Positions 1 to 11,100 of a DNA stretch of 64,000 nucleotides are shown piece by piece (within the stretch, counting starts at the first letter, position 1; each line of letters begins with the position of its first letter). Below the pieces are notes generated by a model, which was not told the origin of the DNA, did no database searches, and worked only from the letters and a program-made list of their open reading frames with translations. A program made the translations under genes and the position numbers. The DNA comes from Cephalopachus bancanus (taxonomy: Eukaryota; Chordata; Mammalia; Primates; Tarsiidae), in the NCBI GenBank assembly GCA_027257055.1, contig JAPVLO010000039.1, forward strand, positions 4,742,501 through 4,806,500, in the 5' to 3' direction.

Positions 1-24
1 TGAAGTATTGGCGACTTTAGAAAC

Positions 25-181
25 CAGCAGACCCAGGTATAAAGACCCTACTCTGCTACTTTCAGATGTGGGACCCTAGCAAGGCATTCCCCTCCATATG
101 CCCAGTTCACCCATGGGCAGCATCAGGATAAGAATAGTCCCTACCTCCTGGGCAGTGGTGAGAATTAAATAAAATCATCTA
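25..181 (+). repeat. MIR SINE, 5' and central part (split copy)
   Basis: The stretch follows the MIR core in order: a degenerate 'ctgggttcgaatcccagctctgcc' region, the 'ttgggcaagtcacttaac' region, then ggataagaatagtccctacc and a gagaattaaataa segment. It stops at a TA at 180-181 and resumes at about 757, so this MIR was interrupted by the mariner-like element that follows. Confidence 0.6.
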
Positions 182-757
182 CCATGGGAAACGCAAAAGA
201 AACCAGAATTATCTTCGGGGAGGGTGGGCCCTTGTAGTCCAGGCTTCCCCTGCTAGGTAAGTGTTCTAGGAACCCATCGGTATCAGTACACCAACTAGCA
301 TTGTTGTGAGAGGCTGCATCGTGGAAGAAACATCCCAAGCTGTGCTAAATAGCCGATTGGTTCTTCCACCATGACAGTGTACCTGCCCACACTACGCTGA
401 GTGTTCAGCAGTTTTTTACCAAAAATTGCATGACCCCTGTGCCCTACCCTCCCTATTCATCCAATCTCACCCCAAGCGACATTTTTTGTTTCCCTGGTGA
501 AAAAAAACTCAAGTTTTCCCTCAAAGGGAAAAGTTTTGTTGATGTGAAGGAGGTGAAACAAAAATGGCAGAAGCACTAAAAGGCATCCAAATTGACAAGT
601 TCAAACACTATTTTGAGCAGTGGAAAAAGTGTCTCGATAGGTATATTGCATCAAATGGAGAATAATTTGAAGATGACTAGAGCTTAAATGGGTAAGAAAA
701 AATACATAATTATTAATAAATAAATTCTGGGAATTTTTTTAGGTCTCTCCTCGTATA
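182..757 (+). mobile_element. Tc1/mariner-type DNA transposon fossil
   Basis: It lies between two halves of one MIR and carries a decayed mariner transposase C-terminus (about 349-662). The right end, about 733-755, reads like a mariner terminal repeat. The left boundary (TA at 180-181) is inferred from MIR continuity. The left 150 bases do not look like a clean terminal repeat, so the 5' part is degenerate or internally deleted. The exact mariner subfamily is not resolved. Confidence 0.6.
349..662 (+). pseudogene. Mariner transposase C-terminal remnant
   Basis: Mariner transposases cut and paste their element through a DD34D catalytic triad. Translation from about 349 gives the block FFHHDSVPAH, which contains the second catalytic Asp, followed about 34 residues later by the SNLTPSDIFCFP block with the third Asp. 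The family's C-terminal FEQWKK...CIASNGE-type motif follows. An in-frame TAA lies just upstream at 346-348. The frame shifts by one base in the A-run near 560-563. A TAA replaces the expected Tyr codon after SNGE at about 663. Only the C-terminal third survives, so it is inactive. Recognition of the family is confident; nothing suggests domestication. Confidence 0.75.
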
Positions 758-838
758 TAAAGTATTGAGCACCATGCTTGGCACAGAGCAGGCACTTAGC
801 AAGTGTTCGCTAGGACTGTCATTATATCTACTGCTAGG
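757..838 (+). repeat. MIR SINE, 3' part (split copy)
   Basis: Matches the MIR 3' region (ttggcacagagcaggcactt, then tcattata). It continues exactly where the piece ending at 181 stops, so both are one ancient SINE. Confidence 0.65.
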
Positions 839-1189
839 AAGATTTAAAAGAAACAGGAGCTTCTGTCAGGGAGGGTTTATAGGACACTAATATTCCAGAG
901 ATGCCACTCTGGGTTCCTTCTTCCCTACTGTCCCGGAGGCAGCTGGAGCCCACACCCTTTGAGCCAACTCAGCTGTCACCTGTAGCCTCAGGGTATGGCT
1001 CCCTCCCACACCAACGGGTCGCTACCCTGAGTGCCTGAAGCTCTCTACCTGGGAGCATCCTTCAGCATCCAAATCTACATCTTGGGGCCTGCTTTTGGAA
1101 GAACCCAAACCACGGCAATCCCAATGAGGCTCCCTCCTCCTTGGCATCTGAGGTTAACCCGTTGGCCAACATGGCGTCCTGGAGGAAGC
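839..1189. other. Unassigned non-repetitive sequence
   Basis: About 350 bases without a recognised repeat or coding signal. Base composition is unremarkable. Confidence 0.4.
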
Positions 1190-1365
1190 CCAGGACCGGC
1201 ATTCCACAGTCTGGGTTCAGATCCCAACTCTACTCTAACTAGCTGCGTGAGCAAGCCAAGCTGCCTTCCTGGTCCCTCAGCCCCCCCATCTTTAAAGCAG
1301 CACCTGCCTCACAAGGATGTGACGGGGAGTCTGGCACAGAGTCAGCTCTATCTCTGCAGCTTGTA
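1190..1365 (+). repeat. MIR SINE
   Basis: Contains the MIR core pattern tctgggttcagatcccaact, a ctagctgcgtgagc segment (ctagctgtgtgacc in the consensus), ccccatctttaaa, and a degenerate 3' end. Diverged but ordered. Confidence 0.6.
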
Positions 1366-2295
1366 ATTGCTGGCTGAAGCGAAGTAGGTGCCCAAAGGTT
1401 CCAGAGATGCCCGGAGAACATGAGTGCTTGGCACCAAGGAATTAGCTCTGAAAAGTAGAATGTTACGGCTTCGTTAGAGAGAGACTTTTAGATAGAGGAT
1501 GGAGCCACTATCATTACGAAGTGCAAACCCTTCTCTACAAACATGTAAGGATGCTCCCGTTGCCAGGCCCTGTGCACCAGGGCCCAAACAAGCTAGTTCC
1601 TTGGCCGGGGCTGCACTTGCTGTTGGCAGCCTGTAATTGGAACTGGACTATTTCTTAGGTGTTGCCAAGTGGATCAGCGACCGGTTTATTTTTCTAGAAG
1701 GTGAGTGACAGCTGCACAACAGCTTTTAAGTCATCAAGAGAAGGAAGGAAGAAAGTGCAGCCAGTGGCTTTGTGTGCCTCCTATGCACCCCTTGGGGACC
1801 ATGGGTGCAGTCACATTGCAAAGCAGCACAAGTCCAAGTTCAAACCCAGCACTTGGCTGGAGCTGCTAGGAGGAGTTGATCCTAAATCAATGTGAAGGAC
1901 ACTTAAAAATTAATAAAGGTCTGAGCAAACTGAGCACTGGCCTTTTTTTTTTTTTCAAAATCTCCTCCAATGCTTCCCTAATTAAGGGGATCTGGCAGCT
2001 AGTTTCTGCTTCTGGTACCCTGACTCAGGGATGACCCAAGCGAGGGAAGGAAGAGCTACTAACTCCAGCCTGGTTTCTCTTTCTCTTGGAAATGGACTAT
2101 GGACTTGAGACGAGAACTCTGATCAGGATGACAACAGGGACCCATCGGGTGTTGTGATTCCAGGAAAAAGCTCCATCAGCCCTGGCGGTCCCCCCAGGGC
2201 AAACATCCAGGCAGGGAAATTAGCAGACAGGATCAGCCAAGCAGTCGAGAAACACAGCACCCTGGGAGTCCCTGGCAGCGTAAGGGAGATGTCCC
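1366..2295. other. Repeat-poor stretch, no gene seen
   Basis: No repeat family or coding exon recognised. A short poly-T tract lies near 1941-1955. Short frames here have no recognisable product. Confidence 0.4.
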
Positions 2296-2299
2296 TGAC

Positions 2300-2440
2300 T
2301 CTTCTGGCCTTGGTGAAATAGCAGTGGACACGACAGGCATGGTCCCCGTCCCAAGCACACAGACCGGGGGCAAGGGAGACAGACAAGCAAACACGTAAAC
2401 AGGTAATGTCTTATGTGTGCAAGAAGGGCTCCAGTTCACG
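2300..2440 (+). repeat. L2-like LINE 3' fragment
   Basis: Contains gagacagacaagcaaacacg and gtaaacaggtaatgtc, typical of the L2 3' region in which 'gagacagacaagtaaacagg' recurs. Weak elsewhere. Confidence 0.4.
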
Positions 2441-2647
2441 AGTACAAGGTGCCCCCTAGTCTCAGGGGTTGGGAAGGGTCAGGTCAGCTGAGACCTAGGG
2501 GTGAAGGTGCAAAGAAAATGCTGTCCCAAACAGAGAGAAGAACCTGCTTGAAAGCACTGAAGAGTGGGCCGCTTCTGTGGGACTAAAAGAAGCCTCCTGC
2601 AACTGAAGCTAGAATAAAGAGATGCAAAATTAACCAAGGAGAACAGG

Positions 2648-3571
2648 AAGGAGGTTCCTCAAAAAATTACTGTTAGAACTACCATGGGACCCAGCAATCC
2701 CTCTTCTGGGTTTTTAGCCAAAAGAACTGAGATACGTAGTTCAGACAGGCCCCTACACTCCCATGCTCACTGCAGCATTATTCACAATAGTCAGAAAGGA
2801 AAATCCATGTAAATGTTCACTGATGGATAAATGGATAAAGAAAACGTGGTATATGCATACAGTGGAATATTATTTAGCCCTTAAAAAAGAAGGAAATCCT
2901 AGCATAGGTTATAACATGGATGAACCTGGAAGACATTATGCTGAGTGAAATAAGCCAGTCACAGAAGGACAGACATGGCATGATTCTCTTCTTTGAGTAC
3001 TCTAAAATAGTCAAACTTGGCCAGACATGGTGGCTCACACCTGTCATCCGGCACTTTGGGAGGCAAGGCAGGAGAATCACTTGAGCCTAAGAGTTTGAGA
3101 CCAATCTAGGAAACAAAGTGAGACTTTATCCCTACAAAAAAAAAATTAAAAATTAGCCAAGCATGGTGGCGCACACCTAGTAGTCCCAGCTACTTGGGAA
3201 GCTGAGGTGGGAGGACCACCTGAGCCCAGGAAGTCGAGACTGCGGTGAGCCCTAATTATGCCACTGCACTGCAGCCTGAGCCACAAAGTGAGACCCTGAC
3301 TCAAAAACAAACAAATAAAAATAGTCAATCCTTATAGAAACAGAGAGCAGAATGGCGGTTGCCAGGGGCAGGGGGAAGAACGGAGAACTGCTCTTTAATG
3401 GCTATAAAGCTTCAGTTATGCAAGACGAGTGCATTCTAGACACCTGCTGATGAACAACGTTGTTCCTGTAGTGGACAATACCGTATGAGCACTGTGCATT
3501 TGCAGATATATTCAGAGGGTGCGTCTCTTGTTAGATGCTCAGTTGTGTTCTTACTACAATTTTTTAAAAAC
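2648..3571 (+). mobile_element. Old L1 (L1M-type) 3' end, split by an Alu
   Basis: The left part (2648-3016) carries the end of ORF2 and the region after it, including ttcctcaaaaaatta, cactgcagcattattcacaat and gtggaatattatttagcc. The right part (3317-3571) is 3' UTR with ggttgccagggg, ttcttactacaat and a poor A tail. The AluJ at 3018-3316 sits between, flanked by duplicated aaaatagtcaa. Strongly truncated and not coding. Confidence 0.8.
3018..3316 (+). mobile_element. AluJ-like SINE
   Basis: Full dimer beginning ggccagacatggtggctcac with a middle A-rich linker and an A-rich tail. The 11-bp TSD aaaatagtcaa is at 3004-3014 and 3317-3327, inside the host L1. Divergence is high, as expected for AluJ. 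Confidence 0.9.
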
Positions 3572-4399
3572 CAGACGACTTACACGAGGCACTTGGCACA
3601 ATAAACACCTCAGCATTAGTAGAGATATTAACTGTGGTGACTTTTCGCTCTGTTCATGCAATGTTACTTTGGAGTTACCTGCCTGCTGTTCAAACAGCCC
3701 TCGGGACGTCTGGATGACTTTTGCTGTTGCCCGTGAAGGGCATGTTGTAAAGAGACTCACCCTCCAGCTTCAGAAGTACCTTCCCTGTGGCCCTCGGTGG
3801 CCTCCCCTGGTCTGTGTGAAGACCGCACAGACTCACCTGAGACATCTGGATGGAATGAGCAAGAAAACAACTTGGCAAAAAGTAGGGGAGCCCTGAAGGT
3901 ACCTGGGCTTATTTTTCTCAGTCGACAGTTCAGCAACCATCCGCCTTCACTCCAACCCCAAGGCCAGCTTCCCAGGTAGGCAAACTGTTCCCTCACACGG
4001 GGTCCTACTCTCTTGTGTTTGACTGTCACCATCTTGAAATTCTCCGCTTTTTATCAAAGGGCTCCCCATTTTCATTCTGTACTGAATTCCATAAGTTATG
4101 CAGCTGGCCTTGCCACAAGTTGGTCAAAATATTTTTCCTTCCAGTCACTAAGAGTTTATTTTGCAAGAGGAATAAAATGGTCAGAAGGACAAAGCTTTTT
4201 CCTCCTAGTGATACCCCTGGTGTTGCGCTGGTGCTTCTTGTAAGCTGGCTCTGCAGGCAGCCACCCAGTTGGCCCACTTCTTAGCCTATTTCTGGGGCCA
4301 AGAACTGCTGGGATCCTTGGACAGATCGGCACCCACGTTTACAAACCTTCCCTTCGCCTTGTCGGGCAAATCACATCCCCACTGGGAGAAATAACTCTG
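3572..4399. other. Repeat-poor stretch, no gene seen
   Basis: About 830 bases with no recognised repeat. Several short overlapping frames exist on both strands, but none shows a known domain or splice-bounded exon. Confidence 0.4.
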
Positions 4400-4480
4400 C
4401 ACCCAGGTGAACTCGGGTTCAAATCCCAGCTTTGCCGCCTAAGTCTCTACCGGGAAAAGATGACAGAATCGAAGGGCTGA
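4400..4480 (+). repeat. MIR fragment
   Basis: The segment aactcgggttcaaatcccag followed by ctttgccgcctaagtct is the MIR core box. Flanks are too diverged to extend. Confidence 0.5.
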
Positions 4481-4885
4481 CGAGACATGAAACCAGACCA
4501 GGAGTGCAGTGACCTACGCACAGCAGGAGCTCTGTGGGTGCCCGTTGCCAGCATTTCTGGAGTGTCACTGTCCTTCCGTGCTGTGTGCTGTCTTGGTGAG
4601 GCTCTCAGTCAGGACACAGGCCTCCTCACTGCAGAGGCCAAGGGCTGTGCCGAACGCCACTTCCGTGAGAGCTTCCATGCGCTGTGCTTGAACGGCTGGG
4701 AGAGCAGCCTCATGATATAGGATCAGCCAGTCAAACTCTCCCCACACTGAGCAGGAAAGGAGCAAAAATGGGGAAAATGTAGGAACGTTTTCATTGAGTC
4801 CATCCATCGTCCAGAAAAGACAGTTTCAGCTGCCAACCCCTCTAAAGCTGTCCAGTTCTCCCGCCTTTCCTTCAACATCATGCCC
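4481..4885. other. Unassigned sequence
   Basis: No recognised repeat and no coding signal. Moderately GC-rich. Confidence 0.35.
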
Positions 4886-4889
4886 CTGT

Positions 4890-5620
4890 GATGCAGTTTG
4901 GATGGTTGTCTCTTCCAAATCTCATGTTGAAACAGGACGCTCAGCATTGGAGGTGAGCCTGGTGGGAGAGGACTGGTCATAGAGATGGTTCTCAGGGTAA
5001 TGACTGAGCTCTCCCTCTGTTCCTTCAGGCGAGAGCTGATCGCTTCAGAGAGCCTGGCACCACCTCCTCCTCTTTCTCACCTCCACTCTCATCACATGGC
5101 ACCCTGCTCCCCTGTGGGCTTCCCTTGCCTTCTACCATGAGTAAAAGCTTCCTGAGCCCTCACTAGAGATGAGAATGCAGGCATTATGTAGCGCTGTGAG
5201 CCAATAATCCCTTTTCCTTTATAAGTTGTTCCCCTCAGGCATTTCTTTTCTTTTTTCATTTTGTGTGTTGGGTGTTTTGTTTTGTTTTGTTGAGTCAGGG
5301 TCTCACTCTGGGCAGTGGCACAACCATGGCCCACTGCGCCTCAACCTCCTGGGCTCAGATGGTCCTCCCTCCTCAGCCTCCCAAGTAGTTGGGACAACAG
5401 GCAAGGGACAACCACCAAGATCAGCTTACTTTTTTGTGTTTTTTTTGGTAGAGACAAGGTCTTGCTATGTTGCCCAGGATGGTCTCAAATTCCTGACCTC
5501 AAACAATCCTCCTGCCTCGGTCTTCCCAAGTGCTGGGATTACAGGTGTGAGTCACTGCACCAGCCCCCCACCCTCCCCAGGGTATTTTTTCATAGCAACA
5601 CAAAATGAATGAATACACCC
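4890..5620 (+). mobile_element. MaLR LTR (MST-type), split by an Alu
   Basis: Reads like an MST/THE-class LTR: tgatgcagtttggatg, ccaaatctcatgttgaa, ggaggtgagcctggtgggag, then gagccaataatcccttttcc and tttataagttgttcccctc. The end reappears after the Alu as tttttcatagcaacac at about 5585. These are non-autonomous ERVL-related LTRs of mammals. No internal sequence or second LTR is present, so this is a solo LTR. Confidence 0.7.
5270..5570 (-). mobile_element. AluJ-like SINE nested in the MST LTR
   Basis: Reverse-strand Alu dimer: poly-T and gtttt repeats at the left are the tail, then gggtctcactctgggcagtgg and the head at gtgagtcactgcaccagcc. It interrupts the LTR near its 3' end, so it is younger than the LTR. 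Confidence 0.85.
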
Positions 5621-6395
5621 TATATCCTTACAATAAGCCCTCTTCCTCATCACATGAATCACAGTAGTTTCTGTTGCTTGCAGACAAAGACTCCAACTCA
5701 CACACCATTTTTGATGGAGTATGGACAGACTTCCAGATTTTTCCCCCAAGAATCGGTTCACTCAGGCCATCAGACCTGCCCAGGTGGCACAAGGTTGATC
5801 CTAGATACTAGAGAGATGCACTCTCCCCCAGTACCTGTGCAGGGGGGAGACACGTGTGTGCAGCTGGCCCACGGGAAGCAACTTGGCTGGCTGGCCGGCC
5901 TGCCACCTTTCCTCCCACAGGAAAACACTTGCACTCTCAGCCTTGGGCTGCAGCATCCAGGAAACAGGCAGGGCTGCCTGGCACCAACATGTCCCCAGCA
6001 TAGGTCCCAGGAGGGGCCTTTCTTCTAATTATTCCTAGCCCTCGGGCCTTCCCAAAGCATGTCAGCATTGCACAGAGCTAGCCACCACAGCCCTCCCCAG
6101 GGCTGCGTGTCCACAGATGGAGGCAGCGGCTGTAGACAAGGGATGATTAGAAGGCAGCAGAGCGACACGCACAGCGGCCTCGGTCCTCAGAGGAGCAATT
6201 TGGAGGTTTATCCCACAGAACAGCAATGACCTGGCCCTCACAGAGGCCTCTGAACAATGAGTGCCAATAAGAGGGTGTCTCATGGACCTTTATATGAAGT
6301 TGTGTTTGGGCTTGCCTTCCTGCTAGAACAATCACCCTGGGATGGGGACAGAGAAAAAGAACAAACAAGAGACATCAAAGGTGAGAGCTGAAAAG
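5621..6395. other. Repeat-poor stretch, no gene seen
   Basis: About 775 bases without a recognised family. A frame of 139 codons at 5609-6028 starts inside the LTR end and shows no domain. A possible MIR remnant (reverse) lies at 6400-6475, just before the next LTR. Confidence 0.4.
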
Positions 6396-6480
6396 TGTCT
6401 TAAGGATCATCCTCTCCAGCATTCCGTTTACCAGGTGAGAAACTGAGGTCCAGAGAAGAAGGTGTTAACTCAAGGTATTT

Positions 6481-6952
6481 GTTATGGGTTGCACTGTGTC
6501 TCCTCAAAACTCCTGTGTGGAAGCCCTAACCCCCAGCAACTCAGAACGGGATCTTATCTGGAAAGACGGTCATTGCAGATGTCATCAGTCGAGTCTAGAG
6601 GAGGTCATCCTGGAGGAGGCAGGTGGGCCCTAATCCAGTATGACAGTGTCCTTATAAAAAGCGGAGATGTGGAGACAGATGCACACACAGGGAGATGGCC
6701 ACATCAACGTAAAGGCAGGGGTCAGGGTGATGCATCTACAAGCCCAGGGATTGCAAGCGAAGACTGCCAGCAAAACACTAGATGCCAGGAGAGCGACATG
6801 GGACAGGTCTGTCCCTACAGCCCTCAGATGGAGCCAGCCCTCCCAACATCCTGATCTTGGACTTGGAGCTTTCAGAACTGTGAGATGACCCATTTCTGCT
6901 ATTGAAGCCACCTACTCTGTGGTATAGCAGCCCTAGAAATCGAATAAAGTCC
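6481..6952 (+). mobile_element. MLT1-type MaLR solo LTR
   Basis: Follows an MLT1C-like LTR in order: gttatgggttgcactgtgtc, taacccccag, gtgggccctaatccagtatg, tgtccttataaaaag, gggtgatgcatctacaagcc, atcttggacttgg, then gtggtatagcagccctag. Nearly full length, with no internal retroviral sequence. Confidence 0.8.
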
Positions 6953-7435
6953 CGCAGCAATTTTTTTAATGTATTCCAAACTCATTATTCGTATTATTAA
7001 TTGTCACTTTTATATGGTTTATATTCCATCTCATTCCATTGAGGATTTCAGATTTCAAACAGCATTTAAGGAAGAGATGCAAAAAAATTCACATAGATAA
7101 ATAAGAAATAGGCATCAGGAAAAATAAAAAATGAAACAAGTCAAGACCAGAAGGTAAAATGAAACCTATGAAGTCCTACTAATCCAATTGCTAGTTAACT
7201 CACAAATTGGACTGTAATATTCCTCTTAGGCAAAGCCAAAAGGCAGACATGATCAGGCCAATACATCTTTCTTAGTGGTGAGCACTAATTACACAGGATG
7301 TTGAAAAATGTCATGGTTCATAGCATCAACAGCATCCCTCCTACGAATAGAGTAGCAATCTTATAAAGTAAGAGATTCGGCCAAAAAGTAATTGCTGAAA
7401 CCAAGACCTGCACTCAGGACTCCCAAATCCCAGTG
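6953..7435. other. AT-rich unassigned sequence
   Basis: Runs of A/T (taatgtattccaaactcatt) with no clear family. A SINE-like remnant may occupy 7365-7435 (ggactcccaaatcccagtgt), low confidence. Confidence 0.35.
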
Positions 7436-7439
7436 TCCT

Positions 7440-7615
7440 TTCTTTCATTCATTCAACAAACTTTTCTGGAATACCACTTCTGTGCCAGATGCAGGGGATA
7501 CCACAATGAACAAGATATAGAGTGGTCACAAGAAGCTTATGCCCTAGTCTCTGAAATCTACCAGGGAGACAGACACATAAATAGTCATCATGCCCTGAGA
7601 CAAGGACTGTGAGTC
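7440..7615 (+). repeat. L2 LINE 3' fragment
   Basis: Classic L2 3' order: tttcattcattcaacaaac, ttctgtgccagatgcagggg, ataccacaatgaacaagata, then cagggagacagacacataaa. Confidence 0.75.
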
Positions 7616-7844
7616 CCTGGACTCCTCCCCCCACATCCATTCTCCCCACCCCCACCCCTGCACAGAGCTCTCACCAGGGATGTTGCAGGTGAAAATGCGG
7701 TCTCAAGAAACAGAAATTCCCTGTGGTGGCTTAAGGAAAAGGTGGAGATTTGGGCTAAGAAAAGAGGTGCATCCTGTGTCTAATGGAATTCAAGGGCAGG
7801 GACACAGTCAGAACTTAGGGCTGGGCTGGAACCAACACCTGGGC

Positions 7845-7995
7845 TGTGGTCCATAGACCAGCAGCATTAGCACCCCCTGGGAGCTTATTAGGAATGCACA
7901 ATCTCACATCCTAACCTGGGTTTACAGGATCTGATTCCACATTTTTACAAGATCTGGGTGATTCATCTGCACGTTAAAGTCTGAGATACATTCCA
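7845..7995 (+). mobile_element. MER5-like hAT-Charlie DNA transposon
   Basis: The pattern ggtccatagaccagcagcat, cccctgggagcttattagg, aatgcacaatctcacatcc matches the MER5 class of short non-autonomous hAT elements. Terminal repeats are degenerate. Confidence 0.6.
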
Positions 7996-7999
7996 ACTG

Positions 8000-8560
<561 letters not shown>

Positions 8561-8594
8561 TTCAATAAGTGCTCATGGGGTCCATGTGTAGGTG

Positions 8595-8845
8595 GTTAAG
8601 AGCGCACAATCTGCATTCAGGCTGCCACTGTCCACTCCTAATTCCACAGCTGTAGGGTTTTGTGGACATGGACAAGTGGTTTGAACTCTGTAATCTCAAT
8701 TTCCTTAACCAGTGGATGGAAATAAGTGGTAGTACCTACTTCATTGGGTACTTGTGAAGCTTGGATGAATAATGCTTATAAAGCAATTAACCCAATGCCT
8801 GGTAACAAAGCAAGACCTCAGTGACTATTAGCTATCATTATTAAT
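8595..8845 (+). repeat. Nearly full-length MIR
   Basis: Covers the family from the 5' end (ggtggttaagagcgcacaat) through attccacagctgtaggg, aatttccttaaccagtgg and gtagtacctacttcattggg, to the 3' end caatgcctggtaacaaagc and attagctatcattatt. One of the most complete MIRs here. Confidence 0.8.
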
Positions 8846-9130
8846 AATATATATTTATGATGATAATATTTACAAATATTCAGCATATATTATATTAATA
8901 TTATATAAATGGATGGCAAATAATTATATATTAATATTTGATCGACATTAATAATGTATTAATATATAATGTAGTATAAATATTTATCATCTATCATATA
9001 TTGAGAACATTGTATATAATATTATACATTGATAACACAGTAATGTATCATAAATATTTATAATGCATTCTATATTAAAATGTATTTTAATATATTAAAT
9101 CATTGCAAATCTTTACAATAGTATTACTAT
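8846..9130. repeat. AT-rich low-complexity island
   Basis: About 285 bases almost entirely A/T, rich in short palindromes such as atattaatatt. It directly follows the TTATTAAT end of the MIR and may have expanded from it. Confidence 0.7.
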
Positions 9131-9319
9131 TGGCAACAAAAACAATGATGATGACAACAATGACATCTAGACAACATCAAAGTAATCAAATAAATCACTT
9201 CCTTCCTCAGCAAGTTCAGAGCTTTCTAAGGAAAACCAGGTCACAATCCTTGAATCACCCTCACAGTGCTCCTTAAGTTTGTCACCTCCCACCATAACTT
9301 TGAATGACACCATTCATTT
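9131..9319. other. Unassigned sequence
   Basis: Short spacer with an imperfect aacaa/gatga run near 9134-9180; no family recognised. Confidence 0.35.
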
Positions 9320-9460
9320 CCTTCAGGCATCCACTCATTCATCCAACAAGTCTGTTTTTTCACAGCTATGCTGAGCCTGCCACCATTCTAGGAGGTAGGG
9401 ACCCAACATAGAGATAAGACCATGCCCTAAGAGAAACTGACAACCCAATCCATCCTTTCC
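9320..9460 (+). repeat. L2 LINE 3' fragment
   Basis: catccactcattcatccaac, then gctgagcctgccaccattct, acccaacatagagataagac and catgccctaagagaaactg follow the L2 3' order. Confidence 0.65.
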
Positions 9461-9574
9461 CCAGAACACAGGGCACTTACAACTACTGGTCCCAGAGGCG
9501 ACTTTAAGAAGTTGACCTTCAGAAAACATGGGGACAGCATTAAGTATAATTGAGTCACAAAGAGAGTCTTCATA

Positions 9575-10046
9575 GAGTCTCCTAGGGCTGTCATTACAAA
9601 TCACCACAAATGCGGTGGCTTAAAACAACAGAACTTTATCCTCTCAGATCTGGAGCCCAGAAGTCCAAAATCAAGGTGTTGTTGAGGTTGGCTCCTCCTG
9701 GAGGCTCTGAGGGAGCCTCTGCTCCATGCCCCTCTCCAGCTCCTGGCAGCTGCTGGAATCCGTGTCTCTCCTTGGCTGGCAGGAGCCTCACTCAAGTCTT
9801 TGCACCTATCTTCACATGGCCTTCCCCTCTGTGTGTCTCTGGGTCTCGAATCTCCCTTTCCTTTCTTTTACAAGGACACCAGTCATTGAATTTAGGGCTC
9901 ACCCTAAATTCAAGATGATCTCATCCTGAGATTCTTAACTCAATAACCTGTGCAAAGACCCTATTTCCAAATAAGGTCACATTCACAGATATTAGGGGTT
10001 AGGATTTGGTCCTACTTTTTGAGGGACACTATTCAACCCACTACAG
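9575..10046 (-). mobile_element. MLT1-type MaLR solo LTR, reverse strand
   Basis: Reverse-oriented MLT1 pattern: ctagggctgtcattacaaat, gtggcttaaaacaacagaac, cttcacatggccttcccctc, caaggacaccagtcattgaa, atttccaaataaggtcacat, with the LTR start at the right (ttcaacccactaca). No internal viral sequence. It contains a perfected 12-bp hairpin at 9886-9913. Confidence 0.8.
9886..9913. repeat. Perfect 12-bp hairpin in the MLT1 LTR
   Basis: Left arm ttgaatttaggg (9886-9897), loop ctca, right arm ccctaaattcaa (9902-9913). The family consensus is only partly symmetric here, so this copy has been made more palindromic. Confidence 0.85.
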
Positions 10047-10154
10047 TCCCCTTTCAACTCTCCTTCAGTCTTCCTAATTGTATCAAGCGTAAGTCCTCAT
10101 CTGTGAATAAAACATCCTTAATATCTCTTTGAAGCTGAACAGTCTCCTTTTTAT

Positions 10155-10412
10155 TTTCTTTTTTGGTTATGCTGGAGTGCAGGGATGTGATCGCAGCTCT
10201 ATGCAGCCTCAATTTCCTAGGCAATCCTTCCACCTCAGCCTCCCAAGTAGCTCAGACTATAGGCAAGCACCACACACCTGGCTAATTTTTTGTTTTCGAG
10301 ACGGGATTTTACTGTTACCCAGGCTGGTCTCAAACTCCTGGGCTCAAGCAATCCTCTCTCCTCAGTCTCCCAAAGTGATGGGATTACAGGTATGAGCCAC
10401 TGTGCTCAGCCA
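10155..10412 (-). mobile_element. AluJ-like SINE, reverse strand
   Basis: Reverse Alu dimer lacking part of the right-arm end: atgctggagtgcagggatgt, cctcccaagtagctcagact, gctaattttttgttttcgag, and the head at atgagccactgtgctcagcc. Diverged. Confidence 0.85.
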
Positions 10413-10948
10413 GTCTCCATTTTTAAACCTAGCTTCAGCTGACCTCGGGCTCTGAGCCTTGGGCTGACAAAGGTGCCTTCTGCTTCAGAAACACTTTGTG
10501 CCTTCTGCTTCGACTACATTGCATCAAAGAGCCTCATGATGCCGACAAAAGGATGGAACACAGTGAGGTTGGGCATTTACCCCCTGGGTCCCCTCTCCAG
10601 GCTGCATTGGTCTGAGTCCCTTGACCGAAGTCAATGTTCCTCAGAGAGTGGCCCTGGCCACATCCACTCTCCCACAAGAATCCACTGACTGCCCCTTCCT
10701 CCCCTTTCCAGGTCCACTGTCCCTGTGTCCTTCTCCACCTGTGTCTGGTTGCGAAGCCTACCTTGAATTATCCTAATTTGAGCATGCCATCTGTTGTCTC
10801 CTGCTGGAGCCCGAACTGATGCAGAGAATGACTCAAGTTTGAGCAAACTCATGGAAGTTCCATTTCTCCAAAGCTCAGCAGAGTCAAAGCCAATAAGGGA
10901 ACATCTTTTCTGAGCTGAGAAGATCCTAGTATGAAATCAATCTCTCTC
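10413..10948. other. Repeat-poor stretch, no gene seen
   Basis: About 500 bases with no recognised repeat until a roughly 40-bp unit (10909-10948) that recurs at 11141-11180. Confidence 0.4.
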
Positions 10949-11057
10949 CCATTGGCAGTTGAGGGAAACTGCTAGGGGAGGGAGGGGCATGCCTCATCAA
11001 CATTTGTATGCCTAACCCTGAATTGTATCCCACATCTTTATAATATAAAAAAGAAAG

Positions 11058-11063
<6 letters not shown>
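10949..11063 (+). mobile_element. Truncated L1 3' end (lineage-specific type)
   Basis: Carries the same 3' UTR as the L1 at 51573-52400: gttgagggaaactgctaggg, ggaggggcatgcctcatcaa, attgtatcccacatctttat, then an A-rich tail. Only about 100 bases of 3' UTR are present, a severely 5'-truncated insertion. Confidence 0.75.

Positions 11064-11100
<37 letters not shown>

Noticed and set aside
349..662. Domesticated transposase gene
   Set aside because: The frame is shifted, has early stops and lacks the N-terminal two thirds.
8846..9130. AT-rich island as a replication origin or scaffold attachment site
   Set aside because: Only base composition supports it; more simply low-complexity growth from a MIR end.
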